From positions 1,240,001-1,304,000 of the forward strand of contig CANMFU010000001.1 in the NCBI GenBank assembly GCA_947497295.1: a stretch of DNA of 64,000 nucleotides. Reading direction: 5' to 3'. Within the stretch, counting starts at the first letter, position 1, and each line of letters starts with the position of its first letter. The notes under the pieces were generated by a model. The model did not search any database and had not been told where the DNA came from. It worked only from the letters and a program-made list of their open reading frames with translations. Positions 36,141 to 44,421 of this stretch are shown here, piece by piece. This DNA is from an uncultured Roseovarius sp. GTDB lineage: Bacteria > Pseudomonadota > Alphaproteobacteria > Rhodobacterales > Rhodobacteraceae. Made by a program: the position numbers and the translations under genes.

Positions 36141-37369
36141 CAGAGGAACCCGGACAGGATACGGGTTTGCAGGCCGCGGGGAACCACAAAGTCTGCCGTG
36201 ACAAGGCCAGTGAGAACCAGAGAACCGCTTGCCGCCTTAGTGAAAACATCGCGCACCAGATCAATTCCGCCGTAAATTCCCAGATAACCGGGTGCCACGC
36301 CTTGGACGGTTGCAGACATAATTGCCGATGCCGCCGGGATGATGTTGCTAATCGCGGGGGTGCCGACATGCTTTGTCAGGCGGTCCCATTCCGATACTGC
36401 CGTGCCGCTGATAAGCGCCTCGTCCAGATCGGCCCAGATCGCCGGATCAAAGGCCAGATTAACCTGGCTGGCGCTGGTGATCGCGTTGGCTTCCATGAAG
36501 GCCACAACCTCGGCCCGGAACGCCGCCCAGCTTGCCGCCGCCGCAACGTCCGTATCGGTGATGCCGTAGGCGGTCGCGCCCGGAACGATACCCAGAGGCT
36601 CGCCAGTCGCGCCGGATCCGTTGATAACCACGCGGTCCAGCTCGGCCCCGATAACCGCGTTCAGATCGCGCCGAATTGCCGCTTCAAGGCCCGCGCCGCT
36701 TTGCTTCATCGCCTTGCGGCTGATAACCATTTGCGCCCCGCCGGTGTGGTCCGGTGTCAGGCTGCGCTCGCTGGTCGCGTAGGGATTGGCCGCGCCCACG
36801 TTGCCCAGCTCGTCAGTCTGCCAGCCAAACACCGCGCCAGACGTGGCGACAGGAAAGGCAACCTCGCCTTGCGCAATGCCGATGCGCTGGACGCCCAGAC
36901 GTTCGGCCACGCTGCCGGGGAAAATGCGGTCGATGGTCGGGCGGATTGCCTTCGGCTCGATGTTGCCCGCCGCCACGGTTTCGCCAGCGCGTGTTTCCAG
37001 AGCTTCCAGCGGAACCGGGATGCCCTGATAGCCACCCTTGCTGCGCATTTCTTCGATGATTTCGGCGGTCGCGCCGTCCAGCGCCTTGCCCTCGTCCAGA
37101 GCGAAGGCCACTTGCCGCAGCTCGAACTTGCCCATCATTTCGGCCCATTCGGTGCCGGAACGGGTTTCCAGTTCGCCCTTGGCCTGCTCGCGTTCTTCGG
37201 CCTCGTTAATCAGCGCCGCGCGAAACTTGCGTTCGCCGTCCTGATATTCTTGGTCGAGCTTGTCCATCTTGGCCCGCGTTTCTTCGGTCAGGCTCTCGGC
37301 CCCGGCCAGCTCGGCCAGCGATTGGCGGATCTCGGATTGCCGCCGGGTGATCTTCACAGAATCAAGCAT
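36140..37369 (-). CDS. HK97-fold major capsid protein
   Basis: 409 residues from the ATG at 37369 with GAGGA eight bases upstream; a TTG start at 37390 is possible but less likely. The first ~100 residues form the acidic helical delta/scaffold domain. The HK97-fold part begins about residue 130 and contains VINGSGATGEPLGI, PAISNIIPAASAI and, near the end, ADFVVPRGLQTRILSGFL. The match to phage_capsid families is clear. It is the central gene of the module. Confidence 0.9.
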   Translation of the reverse strand: MLDSVKITRRQSEIRQSLAELAGAESLTEETRAKMDKLDQEYQDGERKFRAALINEAEEREQAKGELETRSGTEWAEMMGKFELRQVAFALDEGKALDGATAEIIEEMRSKGGYQGIPVPLEALETRAGETVAAGNIEPKAIRPTIDRIFPGSVAERLGVQRIGIAQGEVAFPVATSGAVFGWQTDELGNVGAANPYATSERSLTPDHTGGAQMVISRKAMKQSGAGLEAAIRRDLNAVIGAELDRVVINGSGATGEPLGIVPGATAYGITDTDVAAAASWAAFRAEVVAFMEANAITSASQVNLAFDPAIWADLDEALISGTAVSEWDRLTKHVGTPAISNIIPAASAIMSATVQGVAPGYLGIYGGIDLVRDVFTKAASGSLVLTGLVTADFVVPRGLQTRILSGFL

Positions 37370-37685
37370 GTGTGTTTTCCTCTTGCTCAACAGGTTTCGT
37401 CGCCAACTCAGCGACAGCTTTCCGCCATTGCTGGCGTTTCGGATCGGGGATGCGTCCCAGCTCTCGATTGGTTTCGATGGTGTGACAGCCCGCGCAGAGC
37501 GTCAGGCAGTTGTCAGGCTGGAACGCCAATTCGGGGAAGTCGGCCACGCGCTTGACGTGGTGAACCTCCAGCCGCCGCCGGTTGCCGCAGTGCTGGCAAG
37601 CCCACTTGTCACGCTCCAGCACGGCATGACGCACCGCCTGCCATTCGGGACGCACAAGCGCCCATCTGCCCGGACGCGCGGTCAT
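37362..37685 (-). CDS. HNH endonuclease
   Basis: 107 residues. The HNH core is CQHCGNRRRLEVHHVKR (about 30-46) with LCAGCHTIETNRE (about 63-75), giving two CxxC zinc pairs and the catalytic histidines. Phage HNH proteins of this size assist terminase in DNA packaging. It overlaps the head-closure gene (4 bases) and the capsid start (8 bases). Confidence 0.88.
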   Translation of the reverse strand: MTARPGRWALVRPEWQAVRHAVLERDKWACQHCGNRRRLEVHHVKRVADFPELAFQPDNCLTLCAGCHTIETNRELGRIPDPKRQQWRKAVAELATKPVEQEENTHA

Positions 37686-38023
37686 TGATCGGACCTCGCG
37701 CTTGCGGTCAGCTCGATGAATTGCAGCCGCCCCTCTTTGCTCTCTTTCACGCCGGTTATGTTGAAGTCCTGGCCCGCGTGAAGGATGCGGTCGGCGGGGT
37801 CTATGTCGCGGGTGAACTCCGATGATCGCACGGTAAAACGGGTGGTGACGGTGGCCTGCACCTGCGCCGCCGCGAAACGCTCGCCGTCGCTCACATCTGC
37901 CCGGTGCGCCCAGACGGTGCCGATAGGCTCATATGGCCCCGGCTCCATGCCTAACCCGGTATCAACCAGCTCGGCCCGCGTGATGGTGATGCGCCGGTCC
38001 AATTTGCTTGCGCTCATGCCCAT
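37682..38023 (-). CDS. Phage head closure / head-tail adaptor protein
   Basis: 113 residues, all-beta. SKLDRRITITR at the start, DGERFAAAQVQATVTTRFTV in the middle and DRILHAGQDFNITGVKE towards the end match the SPP1 gp16/HK97 gp10-like head closure family. It overlaps terL' by ten bases and HNH by four. It would close the capsid vertex and offer a tail docking site. Confidence 0.8.
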   Translation of the reverse strand: MGMSASKLDRRITITRAELVDTGLGMEPGPYEPIGTVWAHRADVSDGERFAAAQVQATVTTRFTVRSSEFTRDIDPADRILHAGQDFNITGVKESKEGRLQFIELTASARSDQ

Positions 38024-38385
38024 GTCAAACGCCCCTTGCCCTTGGCCGGTGCGCGCTTCATCCGCTGGCCCTGCGCTACCGCCAGAACCGTTGCGGCCAC
38101 CGGGTCGATGCGCCCGGTCGATCTGCCCGCCGCCAGCTTGTGATTGCCTGCCGGGTCAACCAGCGTGATTGCATCAGAGAACGCCGAACGCAGCAGCAGC
38201 GACGGCTTGGCCTGTACCTGCCCTTCAAACACAGCGCGCCGCAGTCTCTCGCAATCCTCGCTGCCGTCCTTCCATCCAAAGCCTCGCCAGATGAACGGAA
38301 CCCGCTCAAGGCCAGCGTCTCGCAAGGCTTCCAGAAACTCAGCATGGCGGAACCTATCACCCACGATTGCCGCCGGTGCCTGTCG
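38014..38385 (-). pseudogene. Terminase large subunit, C-terminal fragment
   Basis: About 123 residues match the nuclease end of TerL: VGDRFRHAEFLEALRDAG, then WRGFGWKDGSEDCERLRRAV, and the end LLRSAFSDAITLVDPAGNHK with GRIDPVAATVLAVAQG. The ATPase domain and most of the nuclease are missing. At about 38386 the sequence switches to an IS5-type transposase start, so an insertion followed by deletion removed the 5' part. The module can no longer package DNA on its own. Confidence 0.8.
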
Positions 38386-38470
38386 TCAGGCCAGTTCCAG
38401 GTCTTGTACGTTGTAGGGGTCCAGCTGCTCATGCCAGCCAGCTGCCAGACTGGATTCACGCAGTGAATCC
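38386..38470 (-). pseudogene. IS5-type transposase scrap and element end
   Basis: On the minus strand an ATG at 38432 opens MSSWTPTTYKTWNWP, the usual start of an IS5-family transposase, and stops after 15 codons at the junction with terL'. The perfect small palindrome GGATTCA-CGCAG-TGAATCC (38452-38470) lies just upstream, as at the end of such elements. Only one IS end remains. Confidence 0.65.
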
Positions 38471-38532
38471 CACTTCAGGCCGATTTGTGCAACAAAGCCG
38501 CGGACATTGGTCATTCCCTTTGTTGGTCCAAA

Positions 38533-38568
38533 CAAAAGAGCGATGCCGTGGTGCGCCATCGCTCTTTG
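38533..38568 (+). terminator. Hairpin with terminator features
   Basis: AAAGAGCGATG (38535-38545) pairs with CATCGCTCTTT (38557-38567) across an 11-base loop, with A- and T-runs at the stem base. It lies in the 346-base gap between the IS scar and the next gene, so it marks an unknown former transcript end. Confidence 0.6.
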
Positions 38569-38816
38569 TCTGATTGGACATCAAAAGGCGACGAACCGGT
38601 GCGCTCATGAATTGAATTTAATGTGCAAACTCAGCATCTTCGACCGGAGAAACAGGTGGAACGCTGAGATTTTTAGGTAATTTCAACATTGCTCATTTGC
38701 TGGTAACCTGGAGTGAAACCAGTTGAAGTGGTTCAAGAACAGCGTGAAAGACAAGAGACAACACTGGACGCCTATGTGCTGACACTCGAAGGATTGAAGA
38801 ATGGAAGGGTTTTGCT

Positions 38817-39284
38817 TTGAACGTGCTTAAGGAAACCGAACGCCAAAAACTTGCATTTGAAGAGTGGCGCTACCGCCACGATCTCGTATACAGGCTAATG
38901 TTTCGGTATATGGGTTCGATTTTCGCGATAGCAGTTTTCGCGGTTACACAAGCAAACTACTTTTGTGGCACGGAAATCTCTTCACTTCGCTTGGGGGTAG
39001 GCGTTATCGCGATTGGGTTTACTGGATTAGTGCACATGCTGGTTGAGTTTGTCCGAATGGTGGAGGCCAGGCTCAGCCTCACTCTGTTTGGCGCCAATAC
39101 TGAGAAAGAACTGAAGAGCAGATTCCCCCTCTACCATTGGATTAAAACAAAAGTTCCATTTGGATGGCTCATCTGGCCAATCGTTGTTCTATACGTTCTG
39201 GCAATGGGATATTCTGTAATTGAGCTCGTCGATGGGGTCTGCAATGGTGGGCAATCACTTCCAGCAACAGACGGTTCCACTTGA
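38817..39284 (+). CDS. Small inner-membrane protein of unknown function
   Basis: 155 residues with three hydrophobic helices (about 32-50, 60-80 and 117-140). The N-terminus is charged (KETERQKLAFEEWRYRHDLVYRLMF), with a RYRHD motif common in small uncharacterised membrane proteins. The start is a TTG at 38817 preceded by GGAAGGG. The base composition is moderate and lower in GC than core genes, so it may be acquired. No operon partner. Confidence 0.6.
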   Translation: MNVLKETERQKLAFEEWRYRHDLVYRLMFRYMGSIFAIAVFAVTQANYFCGTEISSLRLGVGVIAIGFTGLVHMLVEFVRMVEARLSLTLFGANTEKELKSRFPLYHWIKTKVPFGWLIWPIVVLYVLAMGYSVIELVDGVCNGGQSLPATDGST

Positions 39285-39968
39285 TGAGTCGGCATCGACT
39301 TTTTCACGAAAATCTGCGGCCACTTCTCAATAACCAAATTTCTAAGAACGCCCATATTTGCGCAATTGTGCTACCACGGAGGTGATGTGCTGCCACGGGA
39401 TGTTAAATCCGCCGTTGCCTGCATTCACGATGATGCCATCCGACTGCACAAGGACGGTATATGCGTCGCGGAATGTAACGGGATAACCGACATTCAATAC
39501 GGCTTCTACGTCGTCAGCGAGGCCGTCTGCGTCTTGTACCCTTTCAAGTAGAGGGATGGGTTTTGCACGCACTCTTATGAAATACAGCTATTGGGACCCT
39601 TAAGCGATTGCGTGTTTCAAGCGCTGAGACGCGGCCCTTTGCAGAAGTTGATCGCAGGCCCGCGCCGATATCCCTAGGTGGATGGAGACAACCACTGTCG
39701 CCCTAAAAGGGCCCTTGGCAGCCAACCGCTAGGCGCGCGGTCCGTTCACTGCTAATCGAAATCACGTGACCCGGGTCAGCAGGTGCAAAGAACAGTTGGA
39801 AAGCGTCAGATCCTGTACAGGTAATAACGAACACCTCAGTTCGGTCACTGTCCGACATGTCAGAAGGCTCCGGCGATGAATCTCGCCGGAGCCTGTCTTT
39901 ATTCCGCGCGGCGAAACGTTTGAGTTTATCGCCCGCAGTAACGCAGTTCTTTCAGAGCGATATCGACC
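39285..39968. other. Region without a confident gene
   Basis: 684 bases between the membrane protein and the FKBP gene. A minus-strand frame at 39342-39572 (76 codons, GTG start, NVGYPVTFRDAYTVLVQSDG) could encode a small protein, but it has no clear ribosome-binding site and I do not recognise it. 39600-39860 contains no frame of interest. A terminator hairpin is annotated separately. Confidence 0.4.
39866..39893. terminator. Intrinsic terminator downstream of the FKBP gene
   Basis: GGCTCCGGCGA (39866-39876) pairs perfectly with TCGCCGGAGCC (39883-39893) across TGAATC. It lies about 75 bases past the stop of the minus-strand FKBP gene and is followed on the plus strand by a short T-rich stretch. 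Confidence 0.7.
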
Positions 39969-40397
39969 TCAGGCAATCGCGACCAGTTCGATATCGAACT
40001 TCAGATCCTTGCCGGCCAGCGCATGGTTAGCATCCAGCGTGACATGCTCGTCCGTCACTTCCAGCACGGTCACGGGCAATACCTGACCGTTCTCGGTCTG
40101 GACCTGCAATTGCGTGCCTGGGTCCAGCGGGATGTCTGCCGGGATTCCCTCGCGCGGGACTTGCTGGCGCGCATTGGGGTCGACCTGCCCGTAGGCCTGA
40201 TCGGCGGGCACATCGACGATTTTCTTTTCGCCAACGGCCATACCGGGAATGGCCACGTCCAAGCCCGGGATGATCTGGCCCGAACCCACTTCGAACGTCA
40301 AAGGATCACGTCCGTCGCTGCTGTCAAAGACGGTGCCGTCCGTCAGCGTGCCGGTGTAGTGAATATGAACAGTATCGCCCGATTTTACTTCGGTCAT
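39969..40397 (-). CDS. FKBP-type peptidyl-prolyl isomerase (SlyD/FkpB-like)
   Basis: 142 residues from the ATG at 40397 with CTGGAG nine bases upstream. The FKBP domain (VHIHYTGTLTDGTVFDSS, then the active-site IIPGLDVAIPGM) is interrupted by the insert-in-flap chaperone domain (QVPREGIPADI to LDANHALAGKDLKFDIEL), as in SlyD and FkpB. It would speed proline isomerisation and prevent aggregation in the cytoplasm. It lacks the metal-binding His-rich tail of E. coli SlyD. It stands alone. Confidence 0.92.
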   Translation of the reverse strand: MTEVKSGDTVHIHYTGTLTDGTVFDSSDGRDPLTFEVGSGQIIPGLDVAIPGMAVGEKKIVDVPADQAYGQVDPNARQQVPREGIPADIPLDPGTQLQVQTENGQVLPVTVLEVTDEHVTLDANHALAGKDLKFDIELVAIA

Positions 40398-40596
40398 GGA
40401 TAGACTCCAGTTCTGGTGTGTTTTGGGGGGTGAATGAATTGCAAGGCCGCGGCGCGCGCGGGTGCTTGTGCGAATTGACAAAGTATCTAGCGATGCAGGT
40501 GGCGGATTGCAAACCGGTGCAGGTACATTTGATCGCAAACACCTGTTATAACATGACTAATTATCGAAATCGGCCTTCTGTTGGCGGACCTGTGCA

Positions 40597-41080
40597 TCAC
40601 TTTTTGCCCAGACGCCTTTTGTTGCGCCGTGGGGGGGGGCGGTCTTTGAACACGACAGCGAGCTGGCTTTTGACCGCGTGCCATTCGCGCGCTGAGCGCT
40701 TCCACACGATCGAGGGAGCCTTGAGCGCCAGATAAATCAATTTCGTCGCCGCTTCGTCGCTGGAAAAGTGGCCCCGGGTTCGAACCTCGCGCCGGATTTT
40801 CGAGTTCAGCGCTGCGATGGCATGCGTCGTTTAGATCTCTCGACCCACCGCAGGGGGGCAGTCAAGGAACGCGACCACCTCGCTCCAAGCCCGCGCCAGC
40901 TCGGCGCGATCGCCGGGTAATGTGCGGCCAGATCGCTTTGTTCGAACTCGGCCAGCGCGGCCTCTGCCGCCTCGGCATCCACGGCCGTACAGGCTGCTTT
41001 CAGGGCAGTTCCCACGCCATCGCACAAAATTCAGGATAGCCTCATAACGGGCGGCGGCGCCCGCGAACACATCGCACGCT
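40597..41080 (-). pseudogene. IS256-family transposase, C-terminal remnant
   Basis: The minus strand reads, over changing frames, pieces of the IS256 transposase end: a stretch like LNFVRWRG, then AEAAEAALAEFE, YPAIAPSW, THAIAALNSKIRREVRTRGH, FSSDEAATKLIYLAL and a basic end RRNKRRLGKK before the stop at 40597. At least one frameshift and an internal stop separate the pieces. No terminal inverted repeats were found, so this is an old, immobile scar. Confidence 0.75.
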
Positions 41081-41162
41081 GCGTTGATTTGCCGGCGCAA
41101 TTGCACCCTTTCGCGGTTCGGGCATCCGTGCCAGTCTGCATTTATCCCAGCCGGAGCATCCA

Positions 41163-41303
41163 ATGGCCAAAATCACCAACACTTCTGTCGTCTGCACCGT
41201 CGACGCCAACCTGTCCGCGCAATGCAAGAGGCACAACCTGTCGGTCTGCTCGGCGCACCTGCCAGTCGATCATAACAACACTCCGAGCCGGGAGAGCATC
41301 TGA
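41163..41303 (+). CDS. Possible 46-residue Cys/His-containing small protein
   Basis: A short frame starts with ATG at 41163 after CCGGAG and ends with TGA directly before the hydrolase ATG (TGAATG), so it would be translationally coupled. It contains four... three cysteines and three histidines (VVCTVDANLSAQCKRHNLSV, then CSAHLPVDH) but no clear family pattern. The spacing and ribosome-binding site argue for a real gene or leader peptide; the short length leaves doubt. Confidence 0.45.
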   Translation: MAKITNTSVVCTVDANLSAQCKRHNLSVCSAHLPVDHNNTPSRESI

Positions 41304-42149
41304 ATGGCGCGCTTTACAGCAGCGGATGGGCTGAGCCTGCACTATACCGACACCGTCGAACATGAAGGCGGCGATGGCCCGCCTGTTTTATGCCTTGCCG
41401 GGCTGACCCGCAATTCAGGCGACTTTCGTTTTCTTTTACCTTTTCTGGCTGGCTATCGCGTGATCCGCATGGATTATCGCGGGCGTGGGCAGTCGGATGT
41501 TCCCGACGACCCGGCCAGCTATTCCGTTCCGCAGGAGGCGCAGGACGCGATCGCGCTGCTCGATCATCTGGATGTGGCCAAGGCCACCATCCTTGGCACA
41601 TCGCGCGGCGGGCTGATTGCCATGCTGCTGGCGGCAACCACGCCAGAGCGGCTGAATGGCGCGATCCTGAATGACATTGGGCCCGAGCTCGCCACTGGCG
41701 GGCTGGACCGGATCAAGGAATATGTCGGTCGGCGCCCTGAATTTCACAGCTATGATGAGGCCGCAGAGGGGCTGGCGGCGGTGAACGCAGTGCAGTTTCC
41801 CGGCGTGACGCTCGCGCGCTGGCGGATGCATGCGGAGAATATCTGGGCCGAACAGCCCGGCGACAAGCTGATACTGCGCTACGATCCGCGCCTGCGCGAT
41901 GCACTAAAGGATCTGGACACGGCGGCTTCGCCCGATCTGTGGCCATTTTTCGACGCGCTGGCGGCCATGCCGCTGACGGTGCTGCGCGGTGGCAATTCGG
42001 ACCTGCTGAGTGCCAATCTGTTTGCGCGCATGCAGGCGCGCGCCCCTTCGATGCGCGCGCGTGTTGTTCCCGACCGGGGCCATGTGCCCTTTCTCGACGA
42101 GGCAGCATCGCTGGACGGCATCCTGAACCACCTCAAGGAATACGCATGA
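41304..42149 (+). CDS. Alpha/beta hydrolase
   Basis: 281 residues. The nucleophile elbow GTSRGG (about 94-99) carries the serine, the oxyanion region is LAGLTRNSGDF, and the catalytic histidine is in DRGHVPFLDEA near the end. It most resembles small esterases or enol-lactone-type hydrolases. It overlaps the next gene by ATGA, placing it in an operon with a PLP dehydratase and an enolase-superfamily dehydratase, probably one catabolic route for a hydroxy acid or sugar acid. Confidence 0.88.
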   Translation: MARFTAADGLSLHYTDTVEHEGGDGPPVLCLAGLTRNSGDFRFLLPFLAGYRVIRMDYRGRGQSDVPDDPASYSVPQEAQDAIALLDHLDVAKATILGTSRGGLIAMLLAATTPERLNGAILNDIGPELATGGLDRIKEYVGRRPEFHSYDEAAEGLAAVNAVQFPGVTLARWRMHAENIWAEQPGDKLILRYDPRLRDALKDLDTAASPDLWPFFDALAAMPLTVLRGGNSDLLSANLFARMQARAPSMRARVVPDRGHVPFLDEAASLDGILNHLKEYA

Positions 42150-43132
42150 GCGATATCGTCATGATCCGCGCCGCCGCTGGGCGTTTGCGCGGCCACGCGC
42201 GCCGCACGCCGCTGCTGTCCTCGCCCTTCCTTGACGAAATCGCCGGGCGGCGTGTCTGGGTCAAGCCGGAATGCCTGCAACATACCGGCAGCTTCAAGTA
42301 TCGCGGCGGGTATGGCGCCGTCTCTGCGCTGGACGGCGCCACCCGCGCGCGCGGCGTTCTGGCCTATTCCTCGGGCAATCACGCGCAGGGCGTGGCGCTG
42401 GCGGCCGCCCAGCATGGCGTGCCCAGCGTCATCATCATGCCCGCCGACGCGCCCGGCCTCAAGATCGCCAACACCCGCGCGCTGGGCGCCGAAGTGGTGC
42501 TGTACGACCGCGCCGCTGGAGAAAGCCGCGAGGATCTGGGCGATGCGCTGAAGGCAGAGCGGAACCTGACCCTGATCCGCCCCTATGACGAACCGCAGGT
42601 CATTGCCGGTCAAGGCACCACCGGGCTGGAGATTGCCGAGGATGCTGCCGCACTGGGCCTCACACGCGCCGATGTGCTGGTCTGCTGCGGCGGCGGCGGT
42701 CTGACCTCGGGCATCGCGCTGGCGCTGGAGGCCGACGCGCCCGGCCTGCGCGCCCGCCCCTGCGAGCCGGAGGGATTTGACGATACTGCCCGCTCGCTCA
42801 GCATGGGTGCGATCCAGCGCAACGCCCAAACGTCGGGCGGGCTGTGCGATGCGATCATCACACCGCAGCCGGGCGACATCACCTTTCCCATCATGCAGCG
42901 CCTGTGCGGCCCCGGCCTGGTCGTCTCGGACGAAGAGGCCTTGCACGCCATGGCGCTGGCATGGGGCCGTCTGAAACTGGTGGCCGAGCCGGGCGGCGCC
43001 GTAGCGCTGGCTGCTGCGCTGTTCCATGCGGACCAGATCGACGGGGACGATGTGATCGTCACCATCTCCGGCGGCAATGTGGATGCAGACACCTTCCAGC
43101 GCGCGCTGGCCAGCTATGGAGATTTGGCATGA
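42146..43132 (+). CDS. PLP-dependent threonine/serine dehydratase-like enzyme
   Basis: 328 residues of fold-type II PLP enzymes. The Schiff-base lysine is in GSFKYRGGY (about 49-57), the phosphate-binding glycine loop is CGGGGLTSG (about 183-191), and SSGNHAQGVALAAA is conserved. Likely activities are threonine/serine deamination or hydroxyaspartate dehydration; the substrate cannot be decided. Translation is coupled to the hydrolase upstream. Confidence 0.9.
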   Translation: MSDIVMIRAAAGRLRGHARRTPLLSSPFLDEIAGRRVWVKPECLQHTGSFKYRGGYGAVSALDGATRARGVLAYSSGNHAQGVALAAAQHGVPSVIIMPADAPGLKIANTRALGAEVVLYDRAAGESREDLGDALKAERNLTLIRPYDEPQVIAGQGTTGLEIAEDAAALGLTRADVLVCCGGGGLTSGIALALEADAPGLRARPCEPEGFDDTARSLSMGAIQRNAQTSGGLCDAIITPQPGDITFPIMQRLCGPGLVVSDEEALHAMALAWGRLKLVAEPGGAVALAAALFHADQIDGDDVIVTISGGNVDADTFQRALASYGDLA

Positions 43133-43188
43133 TGCGCAACGACCCACCAATCGTGCGGCGCACGATCGCGCCAGTCAGGAGCCAGAAT

Positions 43189-44421
43189 ATGCGCCTCTCA
43201 ACGCTAGACATCATCGTCACCGCGCCTCCCGCGCCCGGCTGGGGCGGGCGCTACTGGATCCTTGTCAAGGTAACGACGGATACCGGCATCACCGGCTGGG
43301 GCGAATGCTATGCCGCCAGCGTCGGCCCCGAGGCAATGCGCGCCGTCATCGACGACGTGTTCGAGCGGCACATGGCCGGCGAGAATCCCGAAAATATCGA
43401 GATGATGTTTCGCCGCGTCTATTCCTCGGGCTTCACACAGCGCCCCGATCTGACCGTGATCGGCGCGTTTTCCGGGCTGGAAATCGCCTGCTGGGATATT
43501 CTGGGCAAGGCGCGGGGGCGGCCCGTCCATGCGCTGCTGGGCGGGCGCATGAACGACCGGATCCGCGCCTACAGCTACCTCTATCCCCTGCCCCATCATG
43601 ATGAGGATGAATTCTGGTCCTCGCCCGAGATGGCCGCCGAAAGCGCGGCGGAGCTGGTGGACGAGGGCTATACCGCCGTCAAATTCGATCCTGCCGGGCC
43701 TTACACCCTGCGCGGCGGCCACATGCCTTCGATGAGGGATATCGAACAATCCGTGCAGTTCTGCGCCGCCATCCGCGAGGCTGTGGGCATCCGTGCCGAC
43801 CTGCTGTTCGGCACGCACGGCCAGTTCAGCACGCCGGGCGCGATCCGGCTGGGCCGTGCCATCGCGCCCTATGATCCGCTGTGGTATGAGGAGCCGGTTC
43901 CGCCGGACAATGTCGCCGCCATGGCACGGGTGGCCGCCGCAACCGGCCTGCCCATTGCCACGGGCGAGCGCCTGTGCACGAAGGCCGAATTTGCCCCCGT
44001 CCTGCGCGAGGGCGCCGCCAGCATCCTGCAACCGGCGCTGGGGCGCGCGGGCGGCATCTGGGAGTGCAAGAAGATCGCAGCCATGGCCGAGGTCTATAAC
44101 GCGCAACTGGCGCCGCATCTTTATGCCGGGCCCATCGAGTGGGCGGCGAATGTGCAGCTCGCCGCATCCATACCCAACCTGCTCATGGCCGAAACCATAG
44201 ACACCGAATTTCACCGCGCGCTGATCCGCGATTCCATCCGCATTGAAAACGGGTATATCACCGTTCCGGCCGCGCCCGGCCTAGGCATCGAGGTGGACGA
44301 GGATCTGGCCCGCGCACATCCTTGGCGCGGCGAAAACCTGCATCTGGAGATGAGAGAGGAGCCGTGCAATTACCACGGCCCCAACGCCTTTACCGGCGGC
44401 GCGCCCAAGGGTCAGGACTGA
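43189..44421 (+). CDS. Mandelate racemase/muconate lactonizing enzyme family sugar-acid dehydratase
   Basis: 410 residues of the enolase superfamily. The N-terminal capping domain starts with MRLSTLDIIVTAPP. The barrel domain has VKFDPAGPYT, WYEEPVPPDN (metal ligand Glu), GERLCTK (Glu) and the catalytic histidine in APHLYAGPIEWAA. This pattern fits galactonate/mannonate-type dehydratases. An upstream ATG (43129) overlaps the previous stop, but AGGAG before 43189 and family length support the later start. Probably co-transcribed with the two upstream genes. Confidence 0.88.
   Translation: MRLSTLDIIVTAPPAPGWGGRYWILVKVTTDTGITGWGECYAASVGPEAMRAVIDDVFERHMAGENPENIEMMFRRVYSSGFTQRPDLTVIGAFSGLEIACWDILGKARGRPVHALLGGRMNDRIRAYSYLYPLPHHDEDEFWSSPEMAAESAAELVDEGYTAVKFDPAGPYTLRGGHMPSMRDIEQSVQFCAAIREAVGIRADLLFGTHGQFSTPGAIRLGRAIAPYDPLWYEEPVPPDNVAAMARVAAATGLPIATGERLCTKAEFAPVLREGAASILQPALGRAGGIWECKKIAAMAEVYNAQLAPHLYAGPIEWAANVQLAASIPNLLMAETIDTEFHRALIRDSIRIENGYITVPAAPGLGIEVDEDLARAHPWRGENLHLEMREEPCNYHGPNAFTGGAPKGQD

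Larger units (their letters stand above)
33593..38470 (-). mobile_element. Phage-satellite-like capsid module, truncated
   Basis: Eight minus-strand genes in tight, mostly ATGA-overlapping order: terL', head closure, HNH, HK97-type capsid, prohead protease, portal and two small zinc-finger genes. No tail, lysis, replication or integrase gene is present. The transcription order capsid > protease > portal is opposite to HK97 phages and to the Rhodobacterales gene transfer agent, and resembles capsid-forming phage-inducible islands known from enterobacteria. The left end touches the att copy at 33575-33592; the right end is an IS5-type scar that truncates terL. Confidence 0.7.

Noticed and set aside
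33700..38385. Gene transfer agent (GTA) cluster
   Set aside because: Rhodobacterales GTAs run terL, portal, protease, capsid, adaptor and then tail genes on one strand. Here the order along transcription is reversed, terL is a fragment and no tail genes follow.
39342..39572. 76-codon minus-strand gene
   Set aside because: Kept only as a remark: GTG start without ribosome-binding site and no recognised family.
39883..39893. Another att copy (CGCCGGAGCC resembles the tRNA-Asn 3' end)
   Set aside because: Only ten bases match, and they are one arm of a perfect terminator hairpin downstream of the FKBP gene.
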